Source of the DNA: JBDNDK01 sp046719185
Lineage (GTDB): Bacteria > Armatimonadota > UBA5829
Assembly: GCA_046719185.1 (NCBI GenBank)
Contig: JBDNDK010000043.1
Coordinates: forward strand, 1 to 15,809
DNA: 15,809 nt
Direction: 5' to 3'
Position numbers and translations under genes: made by a program. This document shows, in pieces, positions 1-6,123 of this stretch (the first letter of the stretch is position 1; every line of letters begins with the position of its first letter). The notes under the pieces are model-generated. The model saw nothing but the letters and a program-made list of their open reading frames with translations, did not search any database and had not been told where the DNA came from.

Positions 1-219
1 GCTTCAGAAGGATCAATGAAGGGCATTCTTGGATACACCGAAGATCCAGTTGTTTCATCAGATTTTATTGGATCATCATATAGCTCAATATTTGATGCTC
101 AATCAACAATGGCACTCACACCAAGATTTGTTAAGGTGATGAGCTGGTATGATAATGAGTGGGCATATTCAGAAAGAGTTGGCGATCTTATTAAATACAT
201 GGAGAGTAAGGGTCTCTAA
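1..219 (+). CDS. gap: Glyceraldehyde-3-phosphate dehydrogenase, C-terminal fragment (5' end outside window)
   Basis: This is the last 72 residues of type I glyceraldehyde-3-phosphate dehydrogenase, which oxidises and phosphorylates glyceraldehyde 3-phosphate to 1,3-bisphosphoglycerate with NAD(P) in cytosolic glycolysis. The frame is open from base 1, so the gene begins upstream of the window and the ATG at 16 is internal. Family signatures seen are 'GILGYTEDPVVSSDF' and 'SSIFDAQST' in the catalytic domain, and 'VKVMSWYDNEWAYSERVGDLI' (read with the usual C-terminal helix), which is nearly invariant in this enzyme. The stop codon lies 2 nt before the pgk start, so the two genes are co-transcribed and probably translationally coupled. 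The catalytic Cys and the NAD-binding domain are not in the window, so cofactor preference cannot be judged. Confidence 0.96.
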   Translation, partial: ASEGSMKGILGYTEDPVVSSDFIGSSYSSIFDAQSTMALTPRFVKVMSWYDNEWAYSERVGDLIKYMESKGL

Positions 220-221
220 TT

Positions 222-1457
222 ATGAACAAGAAAACTGTTAAGGATATTGATGTTAACGGGAAGCGTGTTCTATGTAGAGTAGATTTTAATGTTCCATTAG
301 ATGAAAAAAGAAATATCACTGATGATAGAAGAATTAGTGCTGCATTAAATACAATTAATTATTTGCTTGATAATGGAGCAAAATTAATATTAGTATCTCA
401 TCTAGGAAGACCTAAAACAGATGATAAAGGTAAAGTATTGCCGGATTCTGTTGAAAAGTTCAATTTGGATCCTGTGGCAAAAAGATTATCTGAGCTTTTG
501 GGTAAACCAGTTCAAAAGATGAATGACTGTATTGGTGAAGAAGTAAAAAATGCAGCTATGTCTCTAAAATCAGGAGAAGTTATGCTGCTTGAAAATGTTA
601 GATTTTATAAGCAAGAAACAAAGAATGATCCTGATTTTGCAAAGCAGCTTGCTGATCTTGCAGAAATATATGTAAATGATGCTTTTGGAACAGCTCATAG
701 AGCTCATGCTTCTACTGAAGGTGTAACAAAATACCTTCCGGGTGTTGCTGGATTTCTTATGGAGAAAGAGCTTGATTATTTAGGAAAGGCTCTTGAATCT
801 CCAGAAAGACCATTTCTTGCAATACTTGGTGGAGTTAAAGTATCAGATAAAATTACTGTTATTGATAACTTGCTTAATAAAGTTGATCAATTGATAATTG
901 GTGGTGCTATGACATACACCTTCTTATCTGCTAAAGGGCTTTCTGTAGGCAATTCTATGGTTGATGAAGCAGGATTACAGGCTGCAAAAGATGCTATGGC
1001 AAAGGCAAACGAAAAGGGTGTTGAACTTTTGTTGCCTGTTGATACTGTAAGTGTTGAGCTTCCTGCTGATTTTGATATTCCATCAGGAGTTCCAAGTGAT
1101 GTTAATATTCAAATTGTGCCATCTGATAAAATGCTTGATGGATATAGAGGTTTAGATATTGGTCCTGAATCTATCAAACTGTTTTCTGAAAAGATAAAGG
1201 CTGCTAAAACTGTTGTTTGGAATGGTCCTATGGGTGTTTTTGAAGATGATAGATTTGCAAAAGGAACTCTTGGAGTTGCACAGGCAATGTCTGAATGCAC
1301 TGGAACAACAATTATTGGTGGCGGTGATTCTGCTGCTGCTGTAGAAAAGTTAGGATATGCTGAAAAAGTAAGCCATGTATCTACTGGTGGAGGAGCTTCT
1401 CTTGAGTTTTTAGAAGGTAAAGACCTCCCAGGAGTGGTTGCTTTACAGGACAAATAA
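222..1457 (+). CDS. pgk: Phosphoglycerate kinase
   Basis: This monomeric cytosolic enzyme transfers phosphate from 1,3-bisphosphoglycerate to ADP, giving 3-phosphoglycerate and ATP. The 411-residue product is close to, slightly above, the usual bacterial length of about 395. The substrate-binding N-domain shows 'RVDFNVP' (residues 19-25, with D21 and N23) and 'SHLGRP' (59-64). Further family blocks are 'LLENVRFYKQE', 'NDAFGTAHRAHAST' and 'ILGGVKVSDKI'. The nucleotide-binding C-domain shows 'NGPMGVFE', 'GGGDSAAAV' (from about 366) and 'STGGGASLEFLEG' (from about 387). The ATG start is 2 nt after the gap stop, and AAGGG at 208-212 lies 9 nt upstream as a ribosome-binding site inside gap. No key residue appears to be missing. 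It sits in the common gap-pgk-tpiA order. Confidence 0.98.
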   Translation: MNKKTVKDIDVNGKRVLCRVDFNVPLDEKRNITDDRRISAALNTINYLLDNGAKLILVSHLGRPKTDDKGKVLPDSVEKFNLDPVAKRLSELLGKPVQKMNDCIGEEVKNAAMSLKSGEVMLLENVRFYKQETKNDPDFAKQLADLAEIYVNDAFGTAHRAHASTEGVTKYLPGVAGFLMEKELDYLGKALESPERPFLAILGGVKVSDKITVIDNLLNKVDQLIIGGAMTYTFLSAKGLSVGNSMVDEAGLQAAKDAMAKANEKGVELLLPVDTVSVELPADFDIPSGVPSDVNIQIVPSDKMLDGYRGLDIGPESIKLFSEKIKAAKTVVWNGPMGVFEDDRFAKGTLGVAQAMSECTGTTIIGGGDSAAAVEKLGYAEKVSHVSTGGGASLEFLEGKDLPGVVALQDK

Positions 1458-1483
1458 CGACTTTTATAAAATGTAAATTTAGT

Positions 1484-1533
1484 GAGTCAGGCGGTTATCA
1501 AAAAAATATGATTTTCCACCTGACTCTTTTTTT
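1484..1533 (+). terminator. Terminator-like hairpin between pgk and tpiA
   Basis: Arms GAGTCAGG (1484-1491) and CCTGACTC (1519-1526) form a perfect 8-bp stem, extended after one mismatch by GG/CC (1493-1494 with 1516-1517). An inner ATCA/TGAT pair (1497-1500 with 1509-1512) can close the top. Seven Ts follow at once (1527-1533), the layout of a Rho-independent terminator. The tpiA ribosome-binding site AAGGAG begins on the very next base (1534). No good promoter was seen downstream of the hairpin, so complete termination would silence tpiA; partial read-through or a promoter inside the 3' end of pgk is more likely. Confidence 0.7.
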
Positions 1534-1539
1534 AAGGAG
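1534..1539 (+). promoter_or_regulatory. tpiA ribosome-binding site fused to terminator T-tract
   Basis: AAGGAG lies 7 nt before the ATG at 1547, a canonical Shine-Dalgarno site. It is unusual only in starting directly after the U-tract of the upstream hairpin, so the 3' end of the hairpin and the ribosome-binding site are physically linked on the read-through mRNA. Confidence 0.85.
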
Positions 1540-1546
1540 ATAAAAA

Positions 1547-2347
1547 ATGGCAAGAAAACCTTTTATAGCGGGCAATTGGAAGATGAATAAAACTGTTGCT
1601 GAAGGAGTTGCACTTGTTGAAGAGCTTAAAACTTCGTTAGCAGATGTGAAAAATGTAGATATTGCTGTATGTCCTACATTTGTATCACTTGCAAAAGTTG
1701 GTGATGCTTTAAAAGGAAGCAATATTATGCTTGGAGGACAATGCACATTCTGGGAAGAATCTGGTGCATGGACTAGCCAAATTTCACCTCAGTTATTAAA
1801 AGATGTTGGATGTGAATGGGTGATAATTGGTCACTCTGAAACAAGAGGCAGGTTTGGAACTGTTACACCAGAATTAGAAAAAGTATTATCATACTTCGGT
1901 GAGACAGATGAAACTGTTAATATGAAGGCAAAATTTGCATTTGCAAATGGGATTAAGCCAATTATTGCTTGCGGTGAAATGCTTTCTGAGAGAGAAGCTG
2001 GTAAGACTGATGAAGTTATAACATCTCAAATGAAAACATGTCTTTCAGGTTTTACTTTAGAATTAGCAAATGAGATGGTAATTGCCTATGAGCCAGTATG
2101 GGCAATTGGAACAGGCAAGGTTTGTGATTCTGATGAGGCTGACAGAGTTTGTGGGCTAATCAGATCAATAGTTGCTGAAATGTATGGCAATGATACTGCT
2201 GAAAAAGTAAGAATCCAATATGGTGGCAGTGTGAAACCAGATAATGCTGAAGAATTACTATCAAGACCAAATATTGATGGTGCATTAGTTGGTGGTGCTT
2301 CACTAAAAGCATCCGATTTTTCAGCTATTGTTAGAGCCGCAAAATAA
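1547..2347 (+). CDS. tpiA: Triosephosphate isomerase with an insertion after the catalytic histidine loop
   Basis: The enzyme interconverts dihydroxyacetone phosphate and glyceraldehyde 3-phosphate as a cytosolic (beta/alpha)8-barrel dimer. Catalytic residues are all visible: N10 and K12 in 'AGNWKMNK', H96 in 'IIGHSE', and E182 in 'YEPVWAIGTG', whose WAIGTG part is the flexible lid. Phosphate-binding 'YGGSVKP' and 'GALVGGASL' follow. At 266 residues it is about 15 longer than usual. The extra length sits right after H96: the usual 'SERRxYFGE' is replaced by 'SETRGRFG', a segment of about 14 residues, then 'SYFGETDETVN'. The first Arg of the usual SERR is Thr. The loop-3 region reads 'GAWTSQISP' instead of the common 'GAFTGEISP'. 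I recall similar SETRGRFG-type enzymes in other bacterial phyla, so this is probably a subtype rather than a defect. Confidence 0.97.
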   Translation: MARKPFIAGNWKMNKTVAEGVALVEELKTSLADVKNVDIAVCPTFVSLAKVGDALKGSNIMLGGQCTFWEESGAWTSQISPQLLKDVGCEWVIIGHSETRGRFGTVTPELEKVLSYFGETDETVNMKAKFAFANGIKPIIACGEMLSEREAGKTDEVITSQMKTCLSGFTLELANEMVIAYEPVWAIGTGKVCDSDEADRVCGLIRSIVAEMYGNDTAEKVRIQYGGSVKPDNAEELLSRPNIDGALVGGASLKASDFSAIVRAAK

Positions 2348-2353
2348 AAATAT

Positions 2354-2397
2354 ATAAACCCGTCTATTTAAATTACTGAAAAAATAGACGGGTTTAT
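2354..2397. terminator. Bidirectional terminator between convergent tpiA and RRM gene
   Basis: A 16-bp perfect inverted repeat (2354-2369 with 2382-2397) encloses a 12-nt loop. The core ACCCGTCTATTT/AAATAGACGGGT is the only G+C-rich patch nearby. On the + strand it is followed by a T-rich run into 2407, and on the - strand the arm ends in TTTATAT and further Ts. It begins 6 nt after the tpiA stop and ends 2 nt from the stop of the convergent gene, so one hairpin can serve both transcripts. Confidence 0.9.
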
Positions 2398-2399
2398 TT

Positions 2400-2666
2400 T
2401 TAATATTTTTGAGAATAGTTTTTTCTTTGTCTATCTGGTTTGGGTTTTGCTTCATTAACAACAATATTTCTTCCGCCAACAATCAAACCGTGAGTAGATT
2501 CAACAGCTTTTGCTATATTTTCTTCAGGAATATCAACAAAGCCGAAACCTTTATTGGGAATCAATCTCACATCTGACACTGGTCCGTATGGATCAAATAC
2601 AGACTTTAATTCCTCATCAGTAGTTGAGTAGGGTAAATTACCTACATAAATAGATTTATTTGCCAT
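2400..2666 (-). CDS. Small single-domain RRM RNA-binding protein
   Basis: This 88-residue protein is almost entirely one RNA-recognition motif (RRM). RNP2 is 'IYVGNL' (residues 6-11) and RNP1 is 'KGFGFVDI' (39-46); the aromatic residues Y7, F41 and F43 stand at the positions that stack on RNA bases in this family. Beta2-beta3 is joined by an unusually short turn ('DVRLIPNKGFGF'), lacking the roughly six-residue 'DRETGRS' type loop of cyanobacterial Rbp proteins. A short basic tail (residues 74-88, rich in K, R and Q) follows, without the Gly-rich tail seen in some relatives. The ATG start has AAGG (2674-2677) 7 nt upstream. It is a single-gene unit with its own likely promoter and a shared terminator. 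Related cyanobacterial proteins are often cold-inducible RNA chaperones; that role here is inference. The RNA target is unknown. Confidence 0.93.
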   Translation of the reverse strand: MANKSIYVGNLPYSTTDEELKSVFDPYGPVSDVRLIPNKGFGFVDIPEENIAKAVESTHGLIVGGRNIVVNEAKPKPDRQRKNYSQKY

Positions 2667-2685
2667 TTACATACCTTTCTTATAA

Positions 2686-2698
2686 ATCTCAAAGAGAT
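2686..2698 (-). repeat. Small hairpin in the RRM gene leader
   Basis: ATCTC-AAA-GAGAT forms a 5-bp stem with a 3-nt loop, just upstream of the ribosome-binding site of the RRM gene. It would lie in the 5' untranslated RNA if the promoter at 2712-2740 is right. With short arms in AT-rich DNA it may be chance. Confidence 0.3.
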
Positions 2699-2711
2699 AA
2701 TCAGCAATAGA

Positions 2712-2740
2712 TATTTATTATGAATTACATTCATTGTCAA
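2712..2740 (-). promoter_or_regulatory. Probable promoter of the RRM gene with a palindrome in the spacer
   Basis: On the - strand a perfect -35 box TTGACA (2740-2735) is followed after 17 nt by TAAATA (2717-2712), a weak -10 (3 of 6 matches). Transcription would start near 2705, giving a leader of about 40 nt. Nearly the whole spacer is a perfect inverted repeat, ATGAAT-GTA-ATTCAT (2720-2734), which is the position where a repressor would bind. The promoter call rests on the -35 box and spacing; the operator is a guess. Confidence 0.45.
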
Positions 2741-2934
2741 TAAATGTGCATATGTATTATGTCTGAAAATAAACAATTGAACAAATAAAGATATCTAATT
2801 TAATATCTGTATATATTTATTTATCTCATAAAATCCTATCAATGTAAATAGATATTATGAAGTTAAACAATAATGTAATGATGTTGTAATAATTGTGAAA
2901 TATATTATTGATGAGTTTGTAGAATGTTTATGTT

Positions 2935-2957
2935 AAAAAATGTTAAGAGGAACATTT
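2935..2957 (-). terminator. Weak terminator-like hairpin after purN
   Basis: Read on the - strand, AAATGTT-CCTCTT-AACATTT makes a 7-bp stem with a 6-nt loop (2957-2938), and the T-run continues to 2935, giving six Ts in all. It begins about 38 nt after the purN stop. The stem is A/T-rich with only one G-C pair per arm, so it would be a weak terminator, but no better end signal was seen for the purine operon. Confidence 0.45.
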
Positions 2958-2995
2958 AAAGTTATGATAATCTAATATGTTTAAAAGTTGTAAAA

Positions 2996-3631
2996 TTATT
3001 TAAAAATTACTTTATTACCAATAATTACTAGTTTGTTGTCAGCAAAAAGGGAAATTGCTTTTACATAGGTTGAGTGCTCCACATTCAAAACCTTTGCGGC
3101 TAATGTTTCTGCGTTATCGTTGTCATCAATATTTACAACAGTTTGTAGTATGATAGGACCTTCATCATATTCTTCATTCACAAAATGTACAGTTGCCCCT
3201 GATACTTTTACACCTCTTTTAATTGCCGCTTCATGAACATGATGTCCATACATTCCTTTCCCACAAAAACTAGGTATTAGAGAAGGATGGACATTCATAA
3301 TCTTATTTCTATATGTTCTTATTATCTTTATTCCTAAAGGTCTCATATATCCTGCAAGACATATTAAATCTATATTATAATCAGATAATGCAGAAATTAA
3401 TTTTTCATCATACTCATCTTGACTAGGATATTCGGATGGATTTATTATTAATGTATTGATATTTTGTAATTTTGCTCTTTCTATTGCAGGTGCAGAATCT
3501 CTTACACCTATTACACAAACAACCTTGCCATTTATTTCACCATCTTTGCAGCCATTTATTATAGCTTGCATATTGCTTCCTCTGCTTTGACCAGAAACCA
3601 TTACAGCAATATTTATTGGAGGTTGTTTCAT
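2996..3631 (-). CDS. purN: Phosphoribosylglycinamide formyltransferase (GAR transformylase, folate-dependent)
   Basis: PurN transfers a formyl group from 10-formyltetrahydrofolate to GAR, giving FGAR, the third step of de novo purine synthesis. The 211-residue product has the N-terminal phosphate-binding 'VSGQSRGSNMQAII' (12-25) and the catalytic set N113 and H115 in 'NVHPSLIPSF', plus D156 in 'HFVNEEYDEGPIILQ'. Folate-site context 'CLAGYMRPLG' is present. Compared with the E. coli enzyme it has about two extra residues in the N-terminal loop and about five between the catalytic His and Asp ('CGKGMYGHHVHEA'), a form common in low-G+C bacteria. The ATG overlaps the purM stop as ATGA, with GAGAGG (3642-3647) 10 nt upstream. 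It is the last gene of the purine operon. Confidence 0.96.
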   Translation of the reverse strand: MKQPPINIAVMVSGQSRGSNMQAIINGCKDGEINGKVVCVIGVRDSAPAIERAKLQNINTLIINPSEYPSQDEYDEKLISALSDYNIDLICLAGYMRPLGIKIIRTYRNKIMNVHPSLIPSFCGKGMYGHHVHEAAIKRGVKVSGATVHFVNEEYDEGPIILQTVVNIDDNDNAETLAAKVLNVEHSTYVKAISLFADNKLVIIGNKVIFK

Positions 3632-4665
3632 ATTATTGTTACCTCTCTGCCGCCTGGTTTTACTTCACCTATAATCCATGCATTTTCACCAGATTCTTCA
3701 AGAATATTTACAGTATTCAACGCATTTGAGTTTTCTACTATTATTATCATTCCAATGCCCATATTAAATGCTCTATGCATCTCAAGAGAATCTATATTGC
3801 CTTTTTCTTGTAAAAATGTAAATATTGGTGGCACAGGCCAACTTCTTCTTTCAATAAGAACTTGACAATCTGCAGGTAAAACTCTTGGGATATTGCTATA
3901 AAAACCTCCACCGGTTATATGTGCCATCGCATGAATATCAATACATTCCATTATTTTATGTATTGAATTTAAATAGCATTTATGAGGTGTAAGCAACACA
4001 TCACCCAATACATTTCCTAATTCTGGAGTATATTGGTCTGCTTGATATCCGCAATCATCAAATAATACTTTTCTTGCAAGAGAATAACCATTTGTATGAA
4101 GACCACTAGATGCAATTCCAATAATTGCATCACCATGTTTTACTTTTGATCCATCAATTATTGATTTTCTATCAACAATTCCAACAATTGATCCAGCAAG
4201 ATCAAACTCACCTTCACAATAAACCCCTGGCATTTCTGCTGTTTCTCCACCAATTAAAACACATCCAGCAGCACAGCAAGCTTCTGAAATTCCTTTTACA
4301 ACCTCAGTTACCATTTGTGGGTCAAGTTTGCTGGCAGCAAAATAATCCATAAATAAAAGTGGTTTAGCACCTTGAACTAAAATATCATTGATACAGTGAT
4401 TAACCAAATCAATACCAATAGTATCAAATCTGTTCATCATAGATGCTACCTTGACTTTTGTGCCAACCCCATCAATACTAGAAACTATAACCGGATCTTC
4501 ATATCCATCTGAAGGAAATTTGAACATACCTCCGAATGTGCCAAGGTTTGTAAGGACATTATCATTATATGTAGAATAAACATAATCTTTCATTTGGTGT
4601 ACTGCAAGCTCACCAGCTTCTATATCTACACCTGCAGATTTGTATGTGGATTCTTCATTATTCAT
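3628..4665 (-). CDS. purM: Phosphoribosylformylglycinamidine cyclo-ligase (AIR synthetase)
   Basis: PurM closes the imidazole ring, converting FGAM and ATP to AIR. The 345-residue product is the usual length. It carries 'AGVDIEAG' near the N-terminus, 'SSIDGVGTKVKVA' (62-74, ATP/phosphate site of the PurM-like superfamily), 'GIDLVNHCINDILVQGA' (84-100), 'GGETAEMPG' (139-147), 'FDLAGSIVGIVD', 'SSGLHTNGYSLAR' and 'HITGGGFYSNIPR'. A longer frame opens at a TTG at 4680, but that TTG is part of TTGGAG, a ribosome-binding site placed 9 nt before the ATG at 4665, so the ATG is the start chosen. It lies 24 nt after purF and overlaps purN by 4 nt. Confidence 0.97.
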   Translation of the reverse strand: MNNEESTYKSAGVDIEAGELAVHQMKDYVYSTYNDNVLTNLGTFGGMFKFPSDGYEDPVIVSSIDGVGTKVKVASMMNRFDTIGIDLVNHCINDILVQGAKPLLFMDYFAASKLDPQMVTEVVKGISEACCAAGCVLIGGETAEMPGVYCEGEFDLAGSIVGIVDRKSIIDGSKVKHGDAIIGIASSGLHTNGYSLARKVLFDDCGYQADQYTPELGNVLGDVLLTPHKCYLNSIHKIMECIDIHAMAHITGGGFYSNIPRVLPADCQVLIERRSWPVPPIFTFLQEKGNIDSLEMHRAFNMGIGMIIIVENSNALNTVNILEESGENAWIIGEVKPGGREVTII

Positions 4666-4674
4666 TATAAAAAT

Positions 4675-4680
4675 CTCCAA
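4675..4680 (-). promoter_or_regulatory. purM ribosome-binding site that decides the start
   Basis: TTGGAG (read 4680 to 4675) is 9 nt upstream of the ATG at 4665. Its first three bases would read as an in-frame TTG codon, which makes a five-residue longer start look possible; the Shine-Dalgarno role is more likely. Confidence 0.8.
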
Positions 4681-4689
4681 ATTGTTTTT

Positions 4690-6123
4690 TTAAGCAGGAG
4701 TTGGTTCTTCAAAAACATACTTACTTAGCTTAGCCTCATCAGGTATTTCAATTGGATATTTGCCATCAAGGCAAGCACAGCATAAATTACAATTATCTAT
4801 ACCTATTGCTTTCACAAGTCCCTCAAGGCTTAGATATCCTAAACTATCAGCACCTATATATTGTCTAATCTCTTCAACATTTAGTTTAGCTGCAATAAGC
4901 TCATTTTGATTAGCAGTATCTATACCATAGAAACATGGATGTTTATATGGAGGAGAAGCTATTCTAACATGTATTTCTTTAGCACCAGCTTCTCTAATCA
5001 TTTTTATTGTAGGACCAATAGTTGTTCCTCTTACAATACTGTCTTCAACCATTACAACTTTCTTCCCAATAAGAGCTTCAGTTAGCGGTGTTAATTTCAT
5101 TCTTACACCTCTATCTCTCATTCTTTGGTCTGGCTGAATAAAAGTTCTATGGATATATCTATTTTTTATAACACCTTCAGCATATGGAATCTTTGAGGCT
5201 TCAGCAAGTCCTATTGCAGCAGGAATTCCTGTATCAGGTATTGGAAAAACCATATCAGCATCAGTTATAGGATGTTCAATAGCAAGCTGATGCCCCATTC
5301 TTCTTCTTGCTTCATGTATAGAAACCCCATTCATTCTGCTGTCTGGTCTTGCAAAATAAACATATTCAAATATACACAATGCATTTCTTTCAAATGGCAC
5401 TGCTTGTTTTGAAGTCATACCATTTTTATCAATTATGATCATTTCTCCCGGTTTGACTTCTCTTACAGAGCTAGCACCAATTGTGTCAATAGCACAACTT
5501 TCAGAGGCTACTACATAATCATTACCACCATTTATTTTACCAATACACAGAGGTCTAATACCATGTGGGTCCCTAAAAGCAATTAGTTTGTCTAAAGTGA
5601 GTACTATACAAGCATAAGCACCTTTGATTTTTTTTATTGCTTCACAAATAGCATCTTCAATATCACAGCAACAGGAGTTTGCAATAATTTTTATTATAAC
5701 TTCACTATCATTTGTTGTTTCAAAAGAAATTCCTTGTGAAAGCATTTCATCTCTTACAACAGCAGCGTTTATTAAGTCTCCATTGTGTGCAAGTGCAATA
5801 GGTCCATAATTACACTCACACTTCATTGGCTGTACGTTTCTCAAAACACTAGAGCCCGTTGTTGAATATCTTACATGTCCAATGCCTAGATTTCCAGATA
5901 GGTCAACTAGAGTTTGTTCTTGAAAAACTTGAGTTACAAGACCCATATCTCTGTGCATTTTTATTTTATTACCATCAGAGACAGCTATTCCAGCACTTTC
6001 TTGTCCTCTATGTTGCAGTGAAAATAGACCAAAGAATGCTGTTCTTGCAGCATCACCGTAAGATGAATGTATTCCAAATACTCCACATTCTTCTTGAATT
6101 TCTGGTTTATCAAAATAACACAT
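4690..6123 (-). CDS. purF: Amidophosphoribosyltransferase (glutamine PRPP amidotransferase), Fe-S and propeptide type
   Basis: PurF makes phosphoribosylamine from PRPP and glutamine, the committed step of purine synthesis. It has an N-terminal Ntn-hydrolase glutaminase domain and a C-terminal phosphoribosyltransferase domain. With the ATG at 6123 it has 477 residues. The first 12 form a short propeptide ('MCYFDKPEIQEE') that is likely cleaved to expose C13 of 'CGVFGI' as the N-terminal nucleophile. Seen next are 'GHVRYSTTG', 'LAHNGDL' and the PRPP loop 'VVMVEDSIVRGTT' (356-368). C250, C397, C445 and C448 correspond to the [4Fe-4S] ligands of the Bacillus subtilis enzyme, where oxygen sensitivity and AMP/GMP feedback are known. 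The start overlaps the purL stop as TGATG; a TTG one codon earlier (6126) is less likely. Confidence 0.97.
   Translation of the reverse strand: MCYFDKPEIQEECGVFGIHSSYGDAARTAFFGLFSLQHRGQESAGIAVSDGNKIKMHRDMGLVTQVFQEQTLVDLSGNLGIGHVRYSTTGSSVLRNVQPMKCECNYGPIALAHNGDLINAAVVRDEMLSQGISFETTNDSEVIIKIIANSCCCDIEDAICEAIKKIKGAYACIVLTLDKLIAFRDPHGIRPLCIGKINGGNDYVVASESCAIDTIGASSVREVKPGEMIIIDKNGMTSKQAVPFERNALCIFEYVYFARPDSRMNGVSIHEARRRMGHQLAIEHPITDADMVFPIPDTGIPAAIGLAEASKIPYAEGVIKNRYIHRTFIQPDQRMRDRGVRMKLTPLTEALIGKKVVMVEDSIVRGTTIGPTIKMIREAGAKEIHVRIASPPYKHPCFYGIDTANQNELIAAKLNVEEIRQYIGADSLGYLSLEGLVKAIGIDNCNLCCACLDGKYPIEIPDEAKLSKYVFEEPTPA

Larger units (their letters stand above)
2667..2995. other. AT-rich non-coding gap between purN and the RRM gene
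   Basis: This 329-nt stretch holds the RRM gene leader and promoter at its left end and a weak terminator for the purine operon at its right end (2935-2957). The middle, about 2741-2934, is strongly AT-rich with short repeated ATATCT and ATGTTAA words. I see no convincing gene, RNA structure or strong promoter there. Confidence 0.7.

Noticed and set aside
2741..2934. Possible small gene, ncRNA or origin in the AT-rich gap
   Set aside because: Only short AT-rich words such as ATATCT recur; there is no ribosome-binding site with a credible frame, no stable G+C-containing stem, and no DnaA-box cluster. A TTGAAC/TTAATA pair on the + strand (about 2777-2805) is too weak and leads nowhere.
4125..4352. 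Open frame on the + strand opposite purM
   Set aside because: Low-complexity His/Gln/Leu-rich translation, antisense to a clearly conserved gene; it is a shadow of the purM coding frame. The same holds for other + strand frames across 3566-15000 and the - strand frames inside pgk and tpiA.
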